From Arthrobacter gandavensis (lineage in GTDB: Bacteria > Actinomycetota > Actinomycetes > Actinomycetales > Micrococcaceae): a DNA stretch of 64,000 nucleotides. The position numbers and the translations under genes were made by a program. Under the pieces are notes generated by a model that worked only from the letters and a program-made list of their open reading frames with translations, had not been told where the DNA came from and did not search any database. Each line of letters opens with the position of its first letter. The stretch's first letter is position 1. Location: the NCBI RefSeq assembly GCF_009192735.1, contig NZ_VTFU01000003.1, positions 434,001-498,000 of the forward strand. Direction: 5' to 3'. Shown one piece after another: positions 13,924 through 23,190 of this stretch.

Positions 13924-16473
13924 CTAGGCCTCGCGTTCGGCGTCGAGCAGGGCTTGGGCGCGCCAGGCAACATCGGCATCGCGCACCGAAAGCACCGAGA
14001 CCAGGTATTCGAACCTGCGGATCTGATCCGTGTAGTCCGGGCCGAGACGCTGGGCCAACGGACGGGACGCCAGTTCCTCGGCCATCCGCCAAGCCACGGC
14101 CAGGGCAGTTTCGAAGAGCCGCTGGTCCCTGTCGGCCGCCGCCGGCACTGAACTCCGATCGGCCATGAACACCGCGTTGAGCCGCGAATCATCCAGGCCC
14201 ATGGTCAACGCCTCCAGGTCCCTGCGGACGCTGCGCAACCTGGCAGCGTCCCTGCCGAACCGGCCGAGGCGCATGGACATGCTGCCTCCGTAGCGCAGCA
14301 CCTGGTAACCGATGAACAGGACAATCCCCGTGATCGGGAACAGGAGCAGCAACAGGGGGTCCGAGTCACGAACCTGCCAGGTGCGGCCGTTCCACTGCTG
14401 TGCAGCGGAGAGTTCCTCCAGAGGATAAGCCACCGCTTCCTCGGGATCACTAACAGCCACGTAGAAACTGGTATCCCAGTTGAATCCGCTCATCCGGCGC
14501 GCTTTTCCGGAGTACACGTCCGAGGTCATCCACGCGGGCACCGTCATGGACCCGTCATCGAAGAAATACACCGGCACCACCGCCTGGCCTGGGAGCAGCT
14601 CCCCCGTGCTCTCGTCAACCAAGTGGGGGTATTGTGCCTTGAGCTTCCACATGGTTTTCAGCAGTTGGCTGGCGTCGACGCGCCGGTCCGCGAAGGGGTC
14701 CGTGCGGTCGTACCTCTGGTAGTTCACCTCATAGTCCCTGCTGAGCAGCAGGTCATCCTCAGCATCCCGAGCGACCACCGTCACTTCCAGGTCTTCAATG
14801 AAGGTGTCCTCTACGTTGCGGCGGATTTCTTCCTCGTCGAACCTGTCAGCGTCCGGCTCGAAGCGCAACGCCTCCAGAGGCCGGTTTCCCGTAGGCAAGG
14901 TTCCGGAAGCATCATCGATGGCGAACATGGCCGTCACGCTCAGGAAGAGCGCAACAAACGCCGCCGCGAACCCGGCCAGCACCATGGCACCCAGGCGGAG
15001 GCGTTTGCGACGTTTCGGATTCACCGGGACCTTGCGCCGTGCCGGATCCGGGTCATCGTCGAAGTCGGGAAGTTTGCCGAAAACTTCGCGGGCCATCGCG
15101 TTCGCCGCATCCAGCGCGTCCAGGGAACGGCGGGAACCCTGGGGAGCCAGTCCGAGGCTCGTGCGCAACACGCTCAGGTCTTCGGTGGGCCGCAGGGTCG
15201 GTGCGGAACGTCCCTCAGGCATGCGGCGCAGCTTCCGCCGCGGCAGCGCGCGGCGCAGTTGCCGGGAGAGGGCATCCGCCTGGCGCTTGAGGCCGCGCTC
15301 TGCGCGCTCCCACGTGCGCACGTTTGCTTCAGCTTCGTCCGTCGTGCCGGCGCTGGCCTCCAGCAGCGAGTCCAATGCGGATTCGAGGCCGGTAATGACC
15401 TGAGGTTCGACGACGCCGGCCGGTGCGGCGCGCAGGCGCGCCAACAGTTCCCTGGCGGCGAAAGTCAGTGGTGCGGTCAGCCGTTGAAAGGTGTTTCCGC
15501 CACTGTCGAATTGTCCGATGACGGCCCCGGCACCCATCACTGCGTCAGCTGCTGCCGCCAAGTCCGACACCTGTGTTTCGAACCTTTCCACTTCCTTGGC
15601 GGTCCCCGGTGTCATGCCGGTGTCGCGTGCATGCACCGCTGCCATGACTTTTTTCTCAGCGCGCGCCAGGTCCAGGGACGCATCATGTACTTTGGTCCAA
15701 GCCTCGGTGAACCCCGGGGGGCGTTGCTCCGGATCGGTGGCCAGGTAGGTGACCTCCAGAGCCTCAAGATCCAAAACCACCCCGGCCAGACGGCGTTGAG
15801 CGGCGGACAACCGGTGGAAGCGGGCCTCCCACGCCGAGCGGCGCTTCAAATCCTTTGACATGGCAAACGCCGTCAGCAGCAATCCCAGGACGGTACCCAG
15901 GAGCCATGGCCAGAGTGACTGCGCGGGCCCCTCGGAGAGTTGCAGGGAGGCTTCCTGTGCTGCGGCGACCACGGCCAACGGCCCGTGGCCCAGCCCTGCG
16001 TTGATCTGATAAGCATCGTGGATGTCCTGGCCAGCGACGGGGTTTTGGGCCGGATCATCGAAGACCGGGCGGACTCCCACCTTGCCGACAGCCTGGATCT
16101 GCCTGATCGTGTCATAGCGCGCAGGCTCCCTGCTGGGATCCGGAAGCTGGGTGCTGAGCAGGATATCGGTGCCCGGATCAAGGTTCCCCTGCTGTTCCTC
16201 AAGACTCAAGCTCCGGTCGGTGACCACGAGGGTCAGCGGCCGCCAGGAAGCAACCGGTTCATCAAGCGCGGCCTCAACCGTTTCCTGGGAGATGTTCCAC
16301 GGTTGCTGGCCCTCGACAACGATCTTGACTTCGGAAGTCGGTTGCATCGTGGTGACCACGAGTCCGGAGGTTCCGACGACCAAGGTGGCAGCCCCGAGAA
16401 GGATCGGAATCCACGGCAGACCGAAGTCCGGCCTGATACGGGAACGGACCAGCTGTTTACTTTTGCGGCTCAT
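13924..16473 (-). CDS. Large multi-pass membrane protein of unknown function
   Basis: 849 residues. It starts with a basic N-terminus and a first helix at about 22-42, then an extracytoplasmic domain (about 45-185). A second helix follows at about 186-206, then a long cytoplasmic region rich in coiled-coil-like Leu/Arg/Ala heptads (about 210-490). A third helix lies at about 500-525, followed by a second extracytoplasmic domain (about 530-690), a fourth helix near 700-722 and a basic cytoplasmic tail. The layout repeats 'external domain - helix - coiled region' twice. It recalls large DUF5129-type proteins of Micrococcaceae, but this is recollection, not a match I can test. No catalytic motif is visible. 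It stands alone. Confidence 0.75.
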   Translation of the reverse strand: MSRKSKQLVRSRIRPDFGLPWIPILLGAATLVVGTSGLVVTTMQPTSEVKIVVEGQQPWNISQETVEAALDEPVASWRPLTLVVTDRSLSLEEQQGNLDPGTDILLSTQLPDPSREPARYDTIRQIQAVGKVGVRPVFDDPAQNPVAGQDIHDAYQINAGLGHGPLAVVAAAQEASLQLSEGPAQSLWPWLLGTVLGLLLTAFAMSKDLKRRSAWEARFHRLSAAQRRLAGVVLDLEALEVTYLATDPEQRPPGFTEAWTKVHDASLDLARAEKKVMAAVHARDTGMTPGTAKEVERFETQVSDLAAAADAVMGAGAVIGQFDSGGNTFQRLTAPLTFAARELLARLRAAPAGVVEPQVITGLESALDSLLEASAGTTDEAEANVRTWERAERGLKRQADALSRQLRRALPRRKLRRMPEGRSAPTLRPTEDLSVLRTSLGLAPQGSRRSLDALDAANAMAREVFGKLPDFDDDPDPARRKVPVNPKRRKRLRLGAMVLAGFAAAFVALFLSVTAMFAIDDASGTLPTGNRPLEALRFEPDADRFDEEEIRRNVEDTFIEDLEVTVVARDAEDDLLLSRDYEVNYQRYDRTDPFADRRVDASQLLKTMWKLKAQYPHLVDESTGELLPGQAVVPVYFFDDGSMTVPAWMTSDVYSGKARRMSGFNWDTSFYVAVSDPEEAVAYPLEELSAAQQWNGRTWQVRDSDPLLLLLFPITGIVLFIGYQVLRYGGSMSMRLGRFGRDAARLRSVRRDLEALTMGLDDSRLNAVFMADRSSVPAAADRDQRLFETALAVAWRMAEELASRPLAQRLGPDYTDQIRRFEYLVSVLSVRDADVAWRAQALLDAEREA

Positions 16474-16691
16474 GGACTCAATCCGGAGTACTTGGATGGG
16501 AACCAGCCAATCCTAACGACACTTCATTAATTGCCGGACGAGAATTATCCGCGCCCAGCTTTTGGAAACCTCAGAACTGTTGCTGTATCTCTGTTTCAAC
16601 GCTTGACCGCTCCAAAATGGGAGCAATAGGGGGCGCATCTTTGCCATTGAATTGGGAGATGCGAGCATCGGGCTGCAAAGCGGCAGCTTCC

Positions 16692-18578
16692 CTAGGTGCT
16701 GGGTTCGGGGACTTTGCGGGATTCGGGCGGAACAGCGGCAGCGGGGGCAGCACTTCGTCCGCCACCCAGCGCCCGCAGGGCGTTCAGGATGGCGGCCAGA
16801 TCCACCAGCTCCTGGGTCAGGGCGCCGGCAACGGCGGGAATGAACCCGAAAGCCGCGGTGAGCATCAGCGCGACGCTGAGGCTGATGCCCAGCCAGATGC
16901 TGCCCAGGGCCACACGCATGGTCCGCCTGCCGATGTCGACGGCGTCCGCAACCTTCGAGATGTCATCGGCAACAATCACGGCGTCGGCCGATTCTCCGGC
17001 CGCTGTGGATCCGCGGGCTCCCATGGCAATGCCGACGTCGGCGGCCGCCAGCACCGGCGCGTCGTTCACGCCGTCGCCCACCATGATCACCGGCCGCTGC
17101 GGCATGGCTGCCACCAGCCGGACCTTGTCCTCCGGCAGCAGCTCGGCGTGGACGGTCCCGATGCCCAGCTTGGCGGCCGTGCCTTCCGCTGACGCCCGCC
17201 CGTCGCCGGTGAGCATGACGGGCTGGGCCAGCCCCAGTGCGGCCAAGCGGTCCAGCGTGGCACGGGCATTTTCCCGCGGGGTATCGCTGAGGACCAGGGT
17301 GCCCGCAAAGCGCCCGTCAATTCCGACGTACACCATGAGCTGCCCGGCAGCCGGTGCGCTCACCGTGCCGGAAACCGCCTCCGCCACGAACCGCTGCTTG
17401 CCCACCAGCACGGTGTGGCCGTTGATCTCGGCCCGCACCCCGTTGGTGGCCACCTCGGAAGCCGTGGCGGCCGGGCTAAGGACCAGTCCGCGGTCCTGGG
17501 CTGAACTTTGCACGGCGGCTGCGAGCACATGGGAAGAATACTGTTCGGCCGAGGCGGCAAGCTGCAGCACCTCATCGGCGGTGAACGGCGGCTCGGGGTT
17601 CACGGCCACAAGCTGTGGCCTGCCGTAGGTCAGGGTGCCGGTCTTGTCGAAGGCAACACTGCGGGCCCGGGCCAGCTGCTGCAGGGTGGCCCCGCCCTTG
17701 ACGATGATGCCGTTACGCGCGGACCGGCTCATGCCGCCCATAAAGGCCACCGGTGCTGCAATCAGCAGCGGGCAGGGGGTGGCCAGCACGAGCACCTCGG
17801 CGAAACGCACCGGATCACCGCTGATGATCCAGGCGGCGCCGGCGATCACCAGCGACACTGCGGTAAACGGAACCGCAAACCGGTCCGCCAGGCGCACCAC
17901 GGGCGCCTTCGACTCCGATGCTTCGCGGACCAGAGCCACAATCCGCTGGTACTGGCTGTCCTCCGTCGTCGCCGTGGCCCGGATGCGCACCGCATGGGAT
18001 CCGTTCACGGACCCACTCATCACGCTGTCCCCCGCGCTGCGGGTGACCGGCAGGGATTCTCCGGTCAGTGACGACTCGTCAAAGGATGCTTCGGCGCTGA
18101 GCAGCACACCGTCCACGGGAACCAGCTCGGCGGGCTTGACCAGTAGGACGTCTCCAGCCATGACATCGGCGGCGGGAATGTCGGTGGGTGTCCCGCTCCC
18201 GGCATCCAGCCGGTGCGCCGTCTGCGGAGCCCGTTCCAGCAGGGCGTCGAGTTCGCTGCGGGCGCGCCGGCCCGCATAGTCTTCCAGCGCCTGTCCGCCG
18301 GAGAGCATCAGCACAATGATCAGGGCGGCAACGTATTCTCCCACCGCCACTGTGGCGAGGATGGCGAGCACGGCCAGGACATCGAGCCCCCAGTGGCCCT
18401 GCCGGATGTCGCGGACCATTCCAACGGCTGTGCGGGCGGCGATGACCAGGGCATATCCGGAGGCAGTCCATGCGGCGGCGGCGGGAAAGCCGGTTCCCAG
18501 CAGCACGGCAACCGCGATCCCGACGACGACGGTCGCGGCCACCTCCGGATACGTCCGCACCAACGAGAGCCTCTTCAT
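16692..18578 (-). CDS. P1B-type heavy-metal ATPase with TPCP motif
   Basis: 628-residue metal-transporting P-type ATPase. Visible motifs are the dephosphorylation motif TGES (172-175), phosphorylation motif D311-K-T-G-T-L-T, and the hinge 'GDGVNDAPVLAAADVGIAMG'. The metal-binding helix reads T-P-C-P (267-270) instead of the common C-P-C or S-P-C. The N-terminal HMA domain is absent: the protein opens directly with membrane helices. TPCP-type pumps are found in actinobacteria and their metal is mostly unassigned, so Zn, Co, Mn or Cd are all possible. A cysteine-rich putative copper-binding protein lies 1 kb away (19596-20015). A small membrane protein gene sits just upstream on the same strand. 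Confidence 0.92.
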   Translation of the reverse strand: MKRLSLVRTYPEVAATVVVGIAVAVLLGTGFPAAAAWTASGYALVIAARTAVGMVRDIRQGHWGLDVLAVLAILATVAVGEYVAALIIVLMLSGGQALEDYAGRRARSELDALLERAPQTAHRLDAGSGTPTDIPAADVMAGDVLLVKPAELVPVDGVLLSAEASFDESSLTGESLPVTRSAGDSVMSGSVNGSHAVRIRATATTEDSQYQRIVALVREASESKAPVVRLADRFAVPFTAVSLVIAGAAWIISGDPVRFAEVLVLATPCPLLIAAPVAFMGGMSRSARNGIIVKGGATLQQLARARSVAFDKTGTLTYGRPQLVAVNPEPPFTADEVLQLAASAEQYSSHVLAAAVQSSAQDRGLVLSPAATASEVATNGVRAEINGHTVLVGKQRFVAEAVSGTVSAPAAGQLMVYVGIDGRFAGTLVLSDTPRENARATLDRLAALGLAQPVMLTGDGRASAEGTAAKLGIGTVHAELLPEDKVRLVAAMPQRPVIMVGDGVNDAPVLAAADVGIAMGARGSTAAGESADAVIVADDISKVADAVDIGRRTMRVALGSIWLGISLSVALMLTAAFGFIPAVAGALTQELVDLAAILNALRALGGGRSAAPAAAVPPESRKVPEPST

Positions 18579-18644
18579 GCTTTTGTTATAGGCCTGTCAG
18601 GAGGCCTTTTCCAGCAAGTGAAAGCTTGCCTAACTCCGGGTTGC

Positions 18645-18869
18645 TTACGGCATCCGCCGCCGGCTGAGCAGGCCGGACATGAGGAATGCCAGCCCGATGG
18701 CCAGCGGCCACCAGCTGTACATGCTGAGCGTCTCACCCAGGAACGCGACCACCAGCACGCCGAGCATGACGCTGATAACCAGGATCATGCCCACGACAAT
18801 CCGAACCCTCCCGCGGTGGGGTGACGGCAGGGGTGGAAGCCAGGGAGGACGCTCGTCGGTCCAGCTCAT
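18645..18869 (-). CDS. Small two-helix membrane protein
   Basis: 74 residues with a Pro-rich N-terminus ('ERPPWLPPLPSPHRGRVRI') and two membrane segments (about 24-44 and 50-67) ending in 'SRRRMP'. It lies 66 bases upstream of the metal ATPase on the same strand and could be cotranscribed with it. No domain recognised. Confidence 0.5.
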   Translation of the reverse strand: MSWTDERPPWLPPLPSPHRGRVRIVVGMILVISVMLGVLVVAFLGETLSMYSWWPLAIGLAFLMSGLLSRRRMP

Positions 18870-19039
18870 CTGGCAATTTTAGGGCCGCAGGCCACGGATG
18901 GAACCCGGCGGCGGGTGGATTTTTTCAGCTGGAACCGAGTCGGAGCCTCCGCCCTTTCCCGGTGGTGCGGAGCGTGAAAGGATAACGGCGATCCCGTCCG
19001 CAATGCGGCGCCGGAACGCGACCTACGGAGATAACCAGC

Positions 19040-19555
19040 ATGGAACAGAGTGACCTGCTTATTGATGCCTTTGGCCGTCTGCCCCAGGCGGTGCGCGGGG
19101 CTGTGCACGGGTTGGATGCTGCAGCCCTGAACCACCGTCCTTATCCGGCGGGGAATTCCATTTCCTGGCTGATCTGGCACCTGGCCCGGAGCGAGGATGC
19201 CCAGGTTGCGCCCCTGGCCGGGCACGAACAGGCATGGACCGCGGAAGGTTGGTACAAGCGGGTCGGCTTGCCGTTCGCGGTGGATGACACCGGGTACGGG
19301 CACGATTCGGAGCAGGTCGCCCTCGTCCAGGTGCAGTCGGCCGAGGTGCTGCTGGGCTATTACGAGGCGGTGCATTCGCGGAGTGCTGCCTTCGTGTCCG
19401 GGGTGAGCGGCAGCGATTTGGATCAGGTGGTGGACACGGCTTGGGATCCGCCCGTCACCCTGGGCGTGCGGCTCATCAGCATTTTGGCTGACGGGCTGGA
19501 GCATGCGGGCCAGGCGGCCTACCTGCGCGGCATGGTTCTGGCCACCGGGACGTAG
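19040..19555 (+). CDS. DinB-like / mycothiol-transferase family protein (DUF664)
   Basis: 171-residue four-helix DinB-fold protein. The three expected metal-site histidines can be seen in 'SWLIWHLARSEDAQ', 'DDTGYGHDSEQVAL' and 'DGLEHAGQAAYLRGM'. In actinobacteria this family includes mycothiol-dependent S-transferases that detoxify electrophiles. The reaction of this member is unknown. ATG at 19040 follows ACGGAGATAACC, a usable ribosome site. It stands alone between the metal ATPase block and the DUF326 gene, which converges on it. Confidence 0.82.
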   Translation: MEQSDLLIDAFGRLPQAVRGAVHGLDAAALNHRPYPAGNSISWLIWHLARSEDAQVAPLAGHEQAWTAEGWYKRVGLPFAVDDTGYGHDSEQVALVQVQSAEVLLGYYEAVHSRSAAFVSGVSGSDLDQVVDTAWDPPVTLGVRLISILADGLEHAGQAAYLRGMVLATGT

Positions 19556-19595
19556 CCGTCCCGCCGTCGTCGTTGTCGGGCGGTCCCGAACCGGT

Positions 19596-20015
19596 TCAGC
19601 CGCGTTCCAGGACCACCAGCAGTTCCTCGCACATGGCGGCGCAGCGGCGGCAGGTCTCTGCACAGATCCGGCAGTGCCCGTGCGCGACGGCATGCTGCTC
19701 GCACTCTTCAGCGCACCGGTGGCATGCAGCGGCGCAGGCGCGCAGCAGGGCCGCAGTGCTTCCGTCATATCCGCCGTACCGGGTCCCGGTGCGTGCCACG
19801 GTGGCGCCGGTGGCTGCACAGATGTCCGCGCAGTTCAGGTCTTTGCGGATGCACTCGACCATGTCGCCGAGCATGTCTTCGCTCAGGCACGCATCGGCGC
19901 AGGCGTTGCAGACCTGCACGCAGTCAAAACATGCGATAACGCAGGTGGACACGGCCAACAGATCCGTTCCGGCGCCGTCGGGCCGTTCACTGATCACATC
20001 TTCGATGAGGGACAT
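19596..20015 (-). CDS. Cysteine-rich four-helix copper-binding protein (DUF326)
   Basis: 139 residues containing 18 cysteines in the spaced C-x2-C / C-x3-C pattern of DUF326 and copper-storage-like four-helix bundles ('STCVIACFDCVQVCNACADA', 'CRICAETCRRCAAMCEELL'). Such proteins line the bundle core with Cys that coordinate many Cu(I) ions. It is probably cytosolic, as no signal peptide is seen. ATG at 20015 is preferred because AAAAGGAGCAGTGCC lies immediately upstream. An in-frame ATG six codons earlier has no comparable site. Proximity to a P1B ATPase suggests metal homeostasis. Confidence 0.85.
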   Translation of the reverse strand: MSLIEDVISERPDGAGTDLLAVSTCVIACFDCVQVCNACADACLSEDMLGDMVECIRKDLNCADICAATGATVARTGTRYGGYDGSTAALLRACAAACHRCAEECEQHAVAHGHCRICAETCRRCAAMCEELLVVLERG

Positions 20016-20239
20016 GGCACTGCTCCTTTTCACTTGCGGAATAGAGGTGCTGTTTCTGCCGGCGGCGTCACCGACGGCCGGGCTGTCAGGATAGCCCGGG
20101 GTGCGGTTCCGGAGGCAGGGTCGGGAGCCGGTTCCAGGGTTGAGTGCGCAGGTTTGGCAGCTGCGATTTGCGCCTGGGCATGGGCGCGGGTCTAGAATCG
20201 GGGTTAGCTCTCCGGAGCCGCCCGGCTGGTGCCGGGGAA

Positions 20240-20312
20240 GGGGCTTTAGCTCAGTTGGTAGAGCGTTTCGTTCGCAATGAAAAGGTCAGGGGTTCGATTC
20301 CCCTAAGCTCCA
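20240..20312 (+). tRNA. tRNA-Ala (anticodon CGC)
   Basis: Complete 73-base cloverleaf: acceptor GGGGCTT / AAGCTCC, D-arm GCTC...GAGC, anticodon loop TTCGCAA giving CGC, and T-arm AGGGG TTCGATT CCCCT. The G3:U70 wobble pair in the acceptor stem is the alanine identity element. CCA is not fully encoded. It reads the GCG codon, common in this genome. Integrative elements often use tRNA 3' ends, and an isolated XRE regulator follows. Confidence 0.97.
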
Positions 20313-20467
20313 CTATAAAAAGCCTAGTCAGACGGTGGTCTGGTAGGGCCTACGGACAAGAACCGAAAATGTACGGACACGCGAGCCGTATTGGCGAGCC
20401 GGACTAGAGTTCAGGAAAACTTCCGGTACTTCTTTATTGTTGCGTACTTACTGCGTACTCTTGTCCT

Positions 20468-20947
20468 ATGACAACTACCGATAACAAGAAGCGCCTCGGC
20501 GAACTCGTGACCGAGGCATACAAGGCGGTCGGCAACACCAGGCAAGGGATGGCGCCACTCGTGGGGGTGTCAGAGCGATCCATGTACATGATTGAGAACG
20601 GTCTCTCCATCCCTCGGGCACACACTCAGAGGAAGCTTGAGGAAGTCCTCGGGTGGAGGCGTGGTGCCATTGCGGACGTGCTCGGCTTAGGCCCGGACGC
20701 GGAGTTATCAAAGGTGCCGCTGTCCTTCATGCAGGAGTCGAAGAACAGTGCGTGGGCCGACCTGCCTAACGAGTCTGCGGCGGACGTAATCCAGCGCCTC
20801 ACATCGGCGGCTACGGATGCGGCTCTCATGCTGCGGGAGAAGGAGCGGCAGGAGCAGGAGCACCTGCGCCGCATCCACGAACTGGAACAACAAGTCGCAG
20901 CGTTGCAGTCAGGTTTCGGCTTGGCGGCCGATGATTCACCGAACTAG
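20468..20947 (+). CDS. XRE-family helix-turn-helix protein
   Basis: 159 residues. The N-terminal domain (about 8-65) fits a Cro/CI helix-turn-helix: 'GNTRQGMAPLVGVSERSMYM' followed by 'IENGLSIPRAHTQRKLEEVL'. The C-terminal part has an acidic/basic coiled-coil-like helix ('LREKERQEQEHLRRIHELEQ') that could mediate dimerisation. It lies 155 bases after tRNA-Ala, with codon use less GC-biased than its neighbours, and no integrase is present. This looks like the surviving regulator of a phage or integrative element. ATG at 20468. Confidence 0.8.
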   Translation: MTTTDNKKRLGELVTEAYKAVGNTRQGMAPLVGVSERSMYMIENGLSIPRAHTQRKLEEVLGWRRGAIADVLGLGPDAELSKVPLSFMQESKNSAWADLPNESAADVIQRLTSAATDAALMLREKERQEQEHLRRIHELEQQVAALQSGFGLAADDSPN

Positions 20948-21060
20948 GGACGCGGGTTGCGGGAGATGCTGGACGGTTTCGAGGGGCGTAACAGTCACGT
21001 TTCGGATCCGAGTTAGTCTTGATTAACCGGGGGTTTTTTGTTTTCCGTTTTCTTTGGCGG

Positions 21061-21483
21061 CTAGTCCGCCGGCGGCCGCCGGCGCTGCTGTTTAGTCGCC
21101 GACCGCTGCTTTTTGGCATCGAGCCGCCGAAAATTCGAGCCGCGCGTCCGTTTGGTCTTCCTGCGTTTTGCGGCTTCGGGAGCCAGACCATCCGCCACCA
21201 GCTCAGCGAGCTTGGTCAGGGCTATCTCCCGGTTGCGCAGCTGTGAGCGTTGTTCAGAGGCCGTCACCGTCACCACGCCGTCGATCAGGCGCCGTTGCAG
21301 GCGGGTGAGCAGCAGCTCCCGCTGGCTCTCCGACAGCACTGCCGATTCGGCGATGTTCCAGGACACCGAGGCACGGCTGTCCGAGGTGTTCACATGCTGG
21401 CCGCCCGGCCCGGAGGAGCGGGAGAACCGCCAGCTCAATTCCGACGCCGGGATCGTGAGCGCGGGCGAGACCAACAAATCCAT
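21061..21483 (-). CDS. arfB: Alternative ribosome-rescue factor / peptidyl-tRNA hydrolase ArfB
   Basis: 140-residue class I release-factor-like hydrolase that frees stalled ribosomes lacking a stop codon. The catalytic 'SSGPGGQHVN' loop holds the GGQ motif, and 'SDSRASVSWNI' follows as in YaeJ/ArfB. The very basic C-terminal tail ('KRRKTKRTRG', 'KKQRSATKQQRRR') is the part that inserts into the empty mRNA channel. ATG at 21483 gives the family-typical start 'MDLLVSPALTIP'. A start 13 codons upstream is possible but less likely. Confidence 0.94.
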   Translation of the reverse strand: MDLLVSPALTIPASELSWRFSRSSGPGGQHVNTSDSRASVSWNIAESAVLSESQRELLLTRLQRRLIDGVVTVTASEQRSQLRNREIALTKLAELVADGLAPEAAKRRKTKRTRGSNFRRLDAKKQRSATKQQRRRPPAD

Positions 21484-21548
21484 GGTCCCAGCGTCCCACG
21501 GTTGGGCTGCCAGCCCCTCCAAGAAGCAGTTATGGCTTGAGAGTCAGT

Positions 21549-21689
21549 TCATTTCCTGCGGCGTGCCGTGCGCCTGGCAACGCGCTGCGGCACACCCTTA
21601 CGTGCGACGTAGACGATCCCGAAGACCACCGCGGCAATCAGGAGAATCATGAGGAACACGGTCAATGTCCAGCCTGTGATAACACTCAT
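21549..21689 (-). CDS. 46-residue single-helix membrane protein
   Basis: Short gene beginning ATG at 21689 with GGAAGGA about 4-10 bases upstream. The product has one membrane helix (about residues 8-29, 'TLTVFLMILLIAAVVFGIVY') followed by a strongly basic cytoplasmic tail 'ARRTARRK'. The good ribosome site, membrane character and codon use support a real gene. Function unknown. Confidence 0.5.
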   Translation of the reverse strand: MSVITGWTLTVFLMILLIAAVVFGIVYVARKGVPQRVARRTARRRK

Positions 21690-21870
21690 TTCATTTGTCC
21701 TTCCGTCGAGCCTGGAGCTATTCGGAGTAGGTCATGTGTGCCCCACCGTAGCCCACAATGAGCTGCACCCAGAATGCTAACGAGACCGGGAGAACCATGG
21801 GGAGGTGGTGGGTGGGGCGCCACCGACATGCGCTGAAGCTTGGCTGCCAGGCCCTCCACCGGAGGCACAA

Positions 21871-23190
21871 CTAGACCGCCTTTACCACCGGCAAATCCGA
21901 CCATTCGGTGGTGAAGCGCGGCGAGGCGAACTTCCGGGCCATGGTCCAGTCGGGTTTCGCCGAGGCCATTCCAGCCAGGCCCAGGCCGATGCTGGCAGCA
22001 CCGTACTTGTCAGTAACCTGCGCCAGCAGCGGGCCGATGTCCGGCTGCTCCGGTCCGGCATCAAAGAGGTCGAACACCGGCTCCGCCCCCGCAGGGGACA
22101 GGCCGGTGAGCATAATGCCGGCCTTGGCGTAGGGGGCGCCCTCCACCACCTGCGGGTCCATGGCGGTGATGGCTGCCCGGGTGAGCAGCAGGGGATCGGC
22201 GGTGGGCCGCTCCAGCCGGACCGTAGCCGAGGGGGAGGACGCCGCCGTCGTATTGAACCGGGAGGTGGCGGCGAAAACCGTCATCACGGTGGCGAGCTGC
22301 TCCTCCTTTGCCAGCCGGATGGCTGCTTTCTGCGCGTAGAGGCTCATGACCTGCCGCATGGAGTCGCGGGTGGTCACCGGCGTCGCGAAGCTGCGCGAAA
22401 AGAGCACCTGCTGCTTGTCCGCGGATTCGGTCTCCATCGGGATGCACGCGGTGCCGTTCAGCTCCAGCACCGTCCGCTGCAGGACCACCGAGAATTTGGC
22501 GCGGATGACGGCGGGATCGGCGTCGCGCAGGTCCGCGATGGTGTGGATGCCCAGCGCGTTCAGCCGGGTGCCGTTGCGCGCGCCCACACCCCACAGCCCG
22601 GTGACCGGGACCCGGGACATGATGGTGTCGACGGCGGCGGGACCGAGGGTGTCCAGGTTGCAGACCCCGCCCAGGTGGGGATTCTGCTTGGCAATCCGGT
22701 TGGCGAACTTGGCCAGGGTTTTAGTGCTGCCGATGCCCACGCAGACCGGCAGCCCAATGTTCCGGGCCACCGCCGCCCGAATCTCGGTTCCGCGGCTGCG
22801 CAGCTGTTCGTCGGTGCCGAACAGGTGCAGGAAGCACTCATCGATGGAGTAGATTTCCTGCTCCGAGGAGAACCGGGCCAGCAACTGCATCACCCGCGAA
22901 CTCAGGTCCCCATACAGTTCATAGTTGCTGGAGCGCTGCACCAGGCCCAGCTTCGGCGCAGCTTCGGCCAGCTTGAACCACGGTTCTCCGGTCTTGATGC
23001 CCAGGGCCTTGGCTTCGTCGGAGCGGGCCACCACGCAGCCGTCATTGTTGGAGAGCACCACCACGGGAATGCCCGCCAGTTTTGGATCGAACACGCGCTC
23101 GCAGGAGACATAGAAGCTGTTCACATCCACCAGGGCGAAACGCTGCTGTTCAGCTAAACGTGGTGCAGGCACCGGGTCACCACGCCCCAC
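21871..23190 (-). CDS. umuC: Translesion DNA polymerase V catalytic subunit (UmuC-type)
   Basis: 439-residue Y-family polymerase. The catalytic carboxylates are seen in '[13 protein letters not shown]' and '[10 protein letters not shown]', with '[20 protein letters not shown]' between. The HhH '[20 protein letters not shown]', the little-finger domain and a UmuC-type C-terminal extension follow. It performs error-prone synthesis past lesions when loaded with UmuD'2 in E. coli. The start is GTG at 23190 (or GTG at 23172), inside the end of the upstream umuD-like gene, so the two are translationally coupled. Expression should be SOS-controlled from the box at 23590-23605. Confidence 0.93.
   Translation of the reverse strand: MGRGDPVPAPRLAEQQRFALVDVNSFYVSCERVFDPKLAGIPVVVLSNNDGCVVARSDEAKALGIKTGEPWFKLAEAAPKLGLVQRSSNYELYGDLSSRVMQLLARFSSEQEIYSIDECFLHLFGTDEQLRSRGTEIRAAVARNIGLPVCVGIGSTKTLAKFANRIAKQNPHLGGVCNLDTLGPAAVDTIMSRVPVTGLWGVGARNGTRLNALGIHTIADLRDADPAVIRAKFSVVLQRTVLELNGTACIPMETESADKQQVLFSRSFATPVTTRDSMRQVMSLYAQKAAIRLAKEEQLATVMTVFAATSRFNTTAASSPSATVRLERPTADPLLLTRAAITAMDPQVVEGAPYAKAGIMLTGLSPAGAEPVFDLFDAGPEQPDIGPLLAQVTDKYGAASIGLGLAGMASAKPDWTMARKFASPRFTTEWSDLPVVKAV

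Noticed and set aside
14623-15858. 411-codon + strand frame opposite the large membrane protein
   Set aside because: Composition is Arg/Gly/His-rich shadow sequence; the minus-strand frame has helices and normal composition.
16692-18578. Copper-exporting CopA
   Set aside because: Lacks the CPC motif and N-terminal HMA domains that define CopA-type pumps, despite the nearby copper-type DUF326 protein.
20240-20947. Complete integrative element at tRNA-Ala
   Set aside because: No integrase, relaxase or second attachment copy is seen before arfB; only a remnant is defensible.
21805-23157. 450-codon + strand frame opposite umuC
   Set aside because: Antisense shadow of a gene with clear polymerase motifs.
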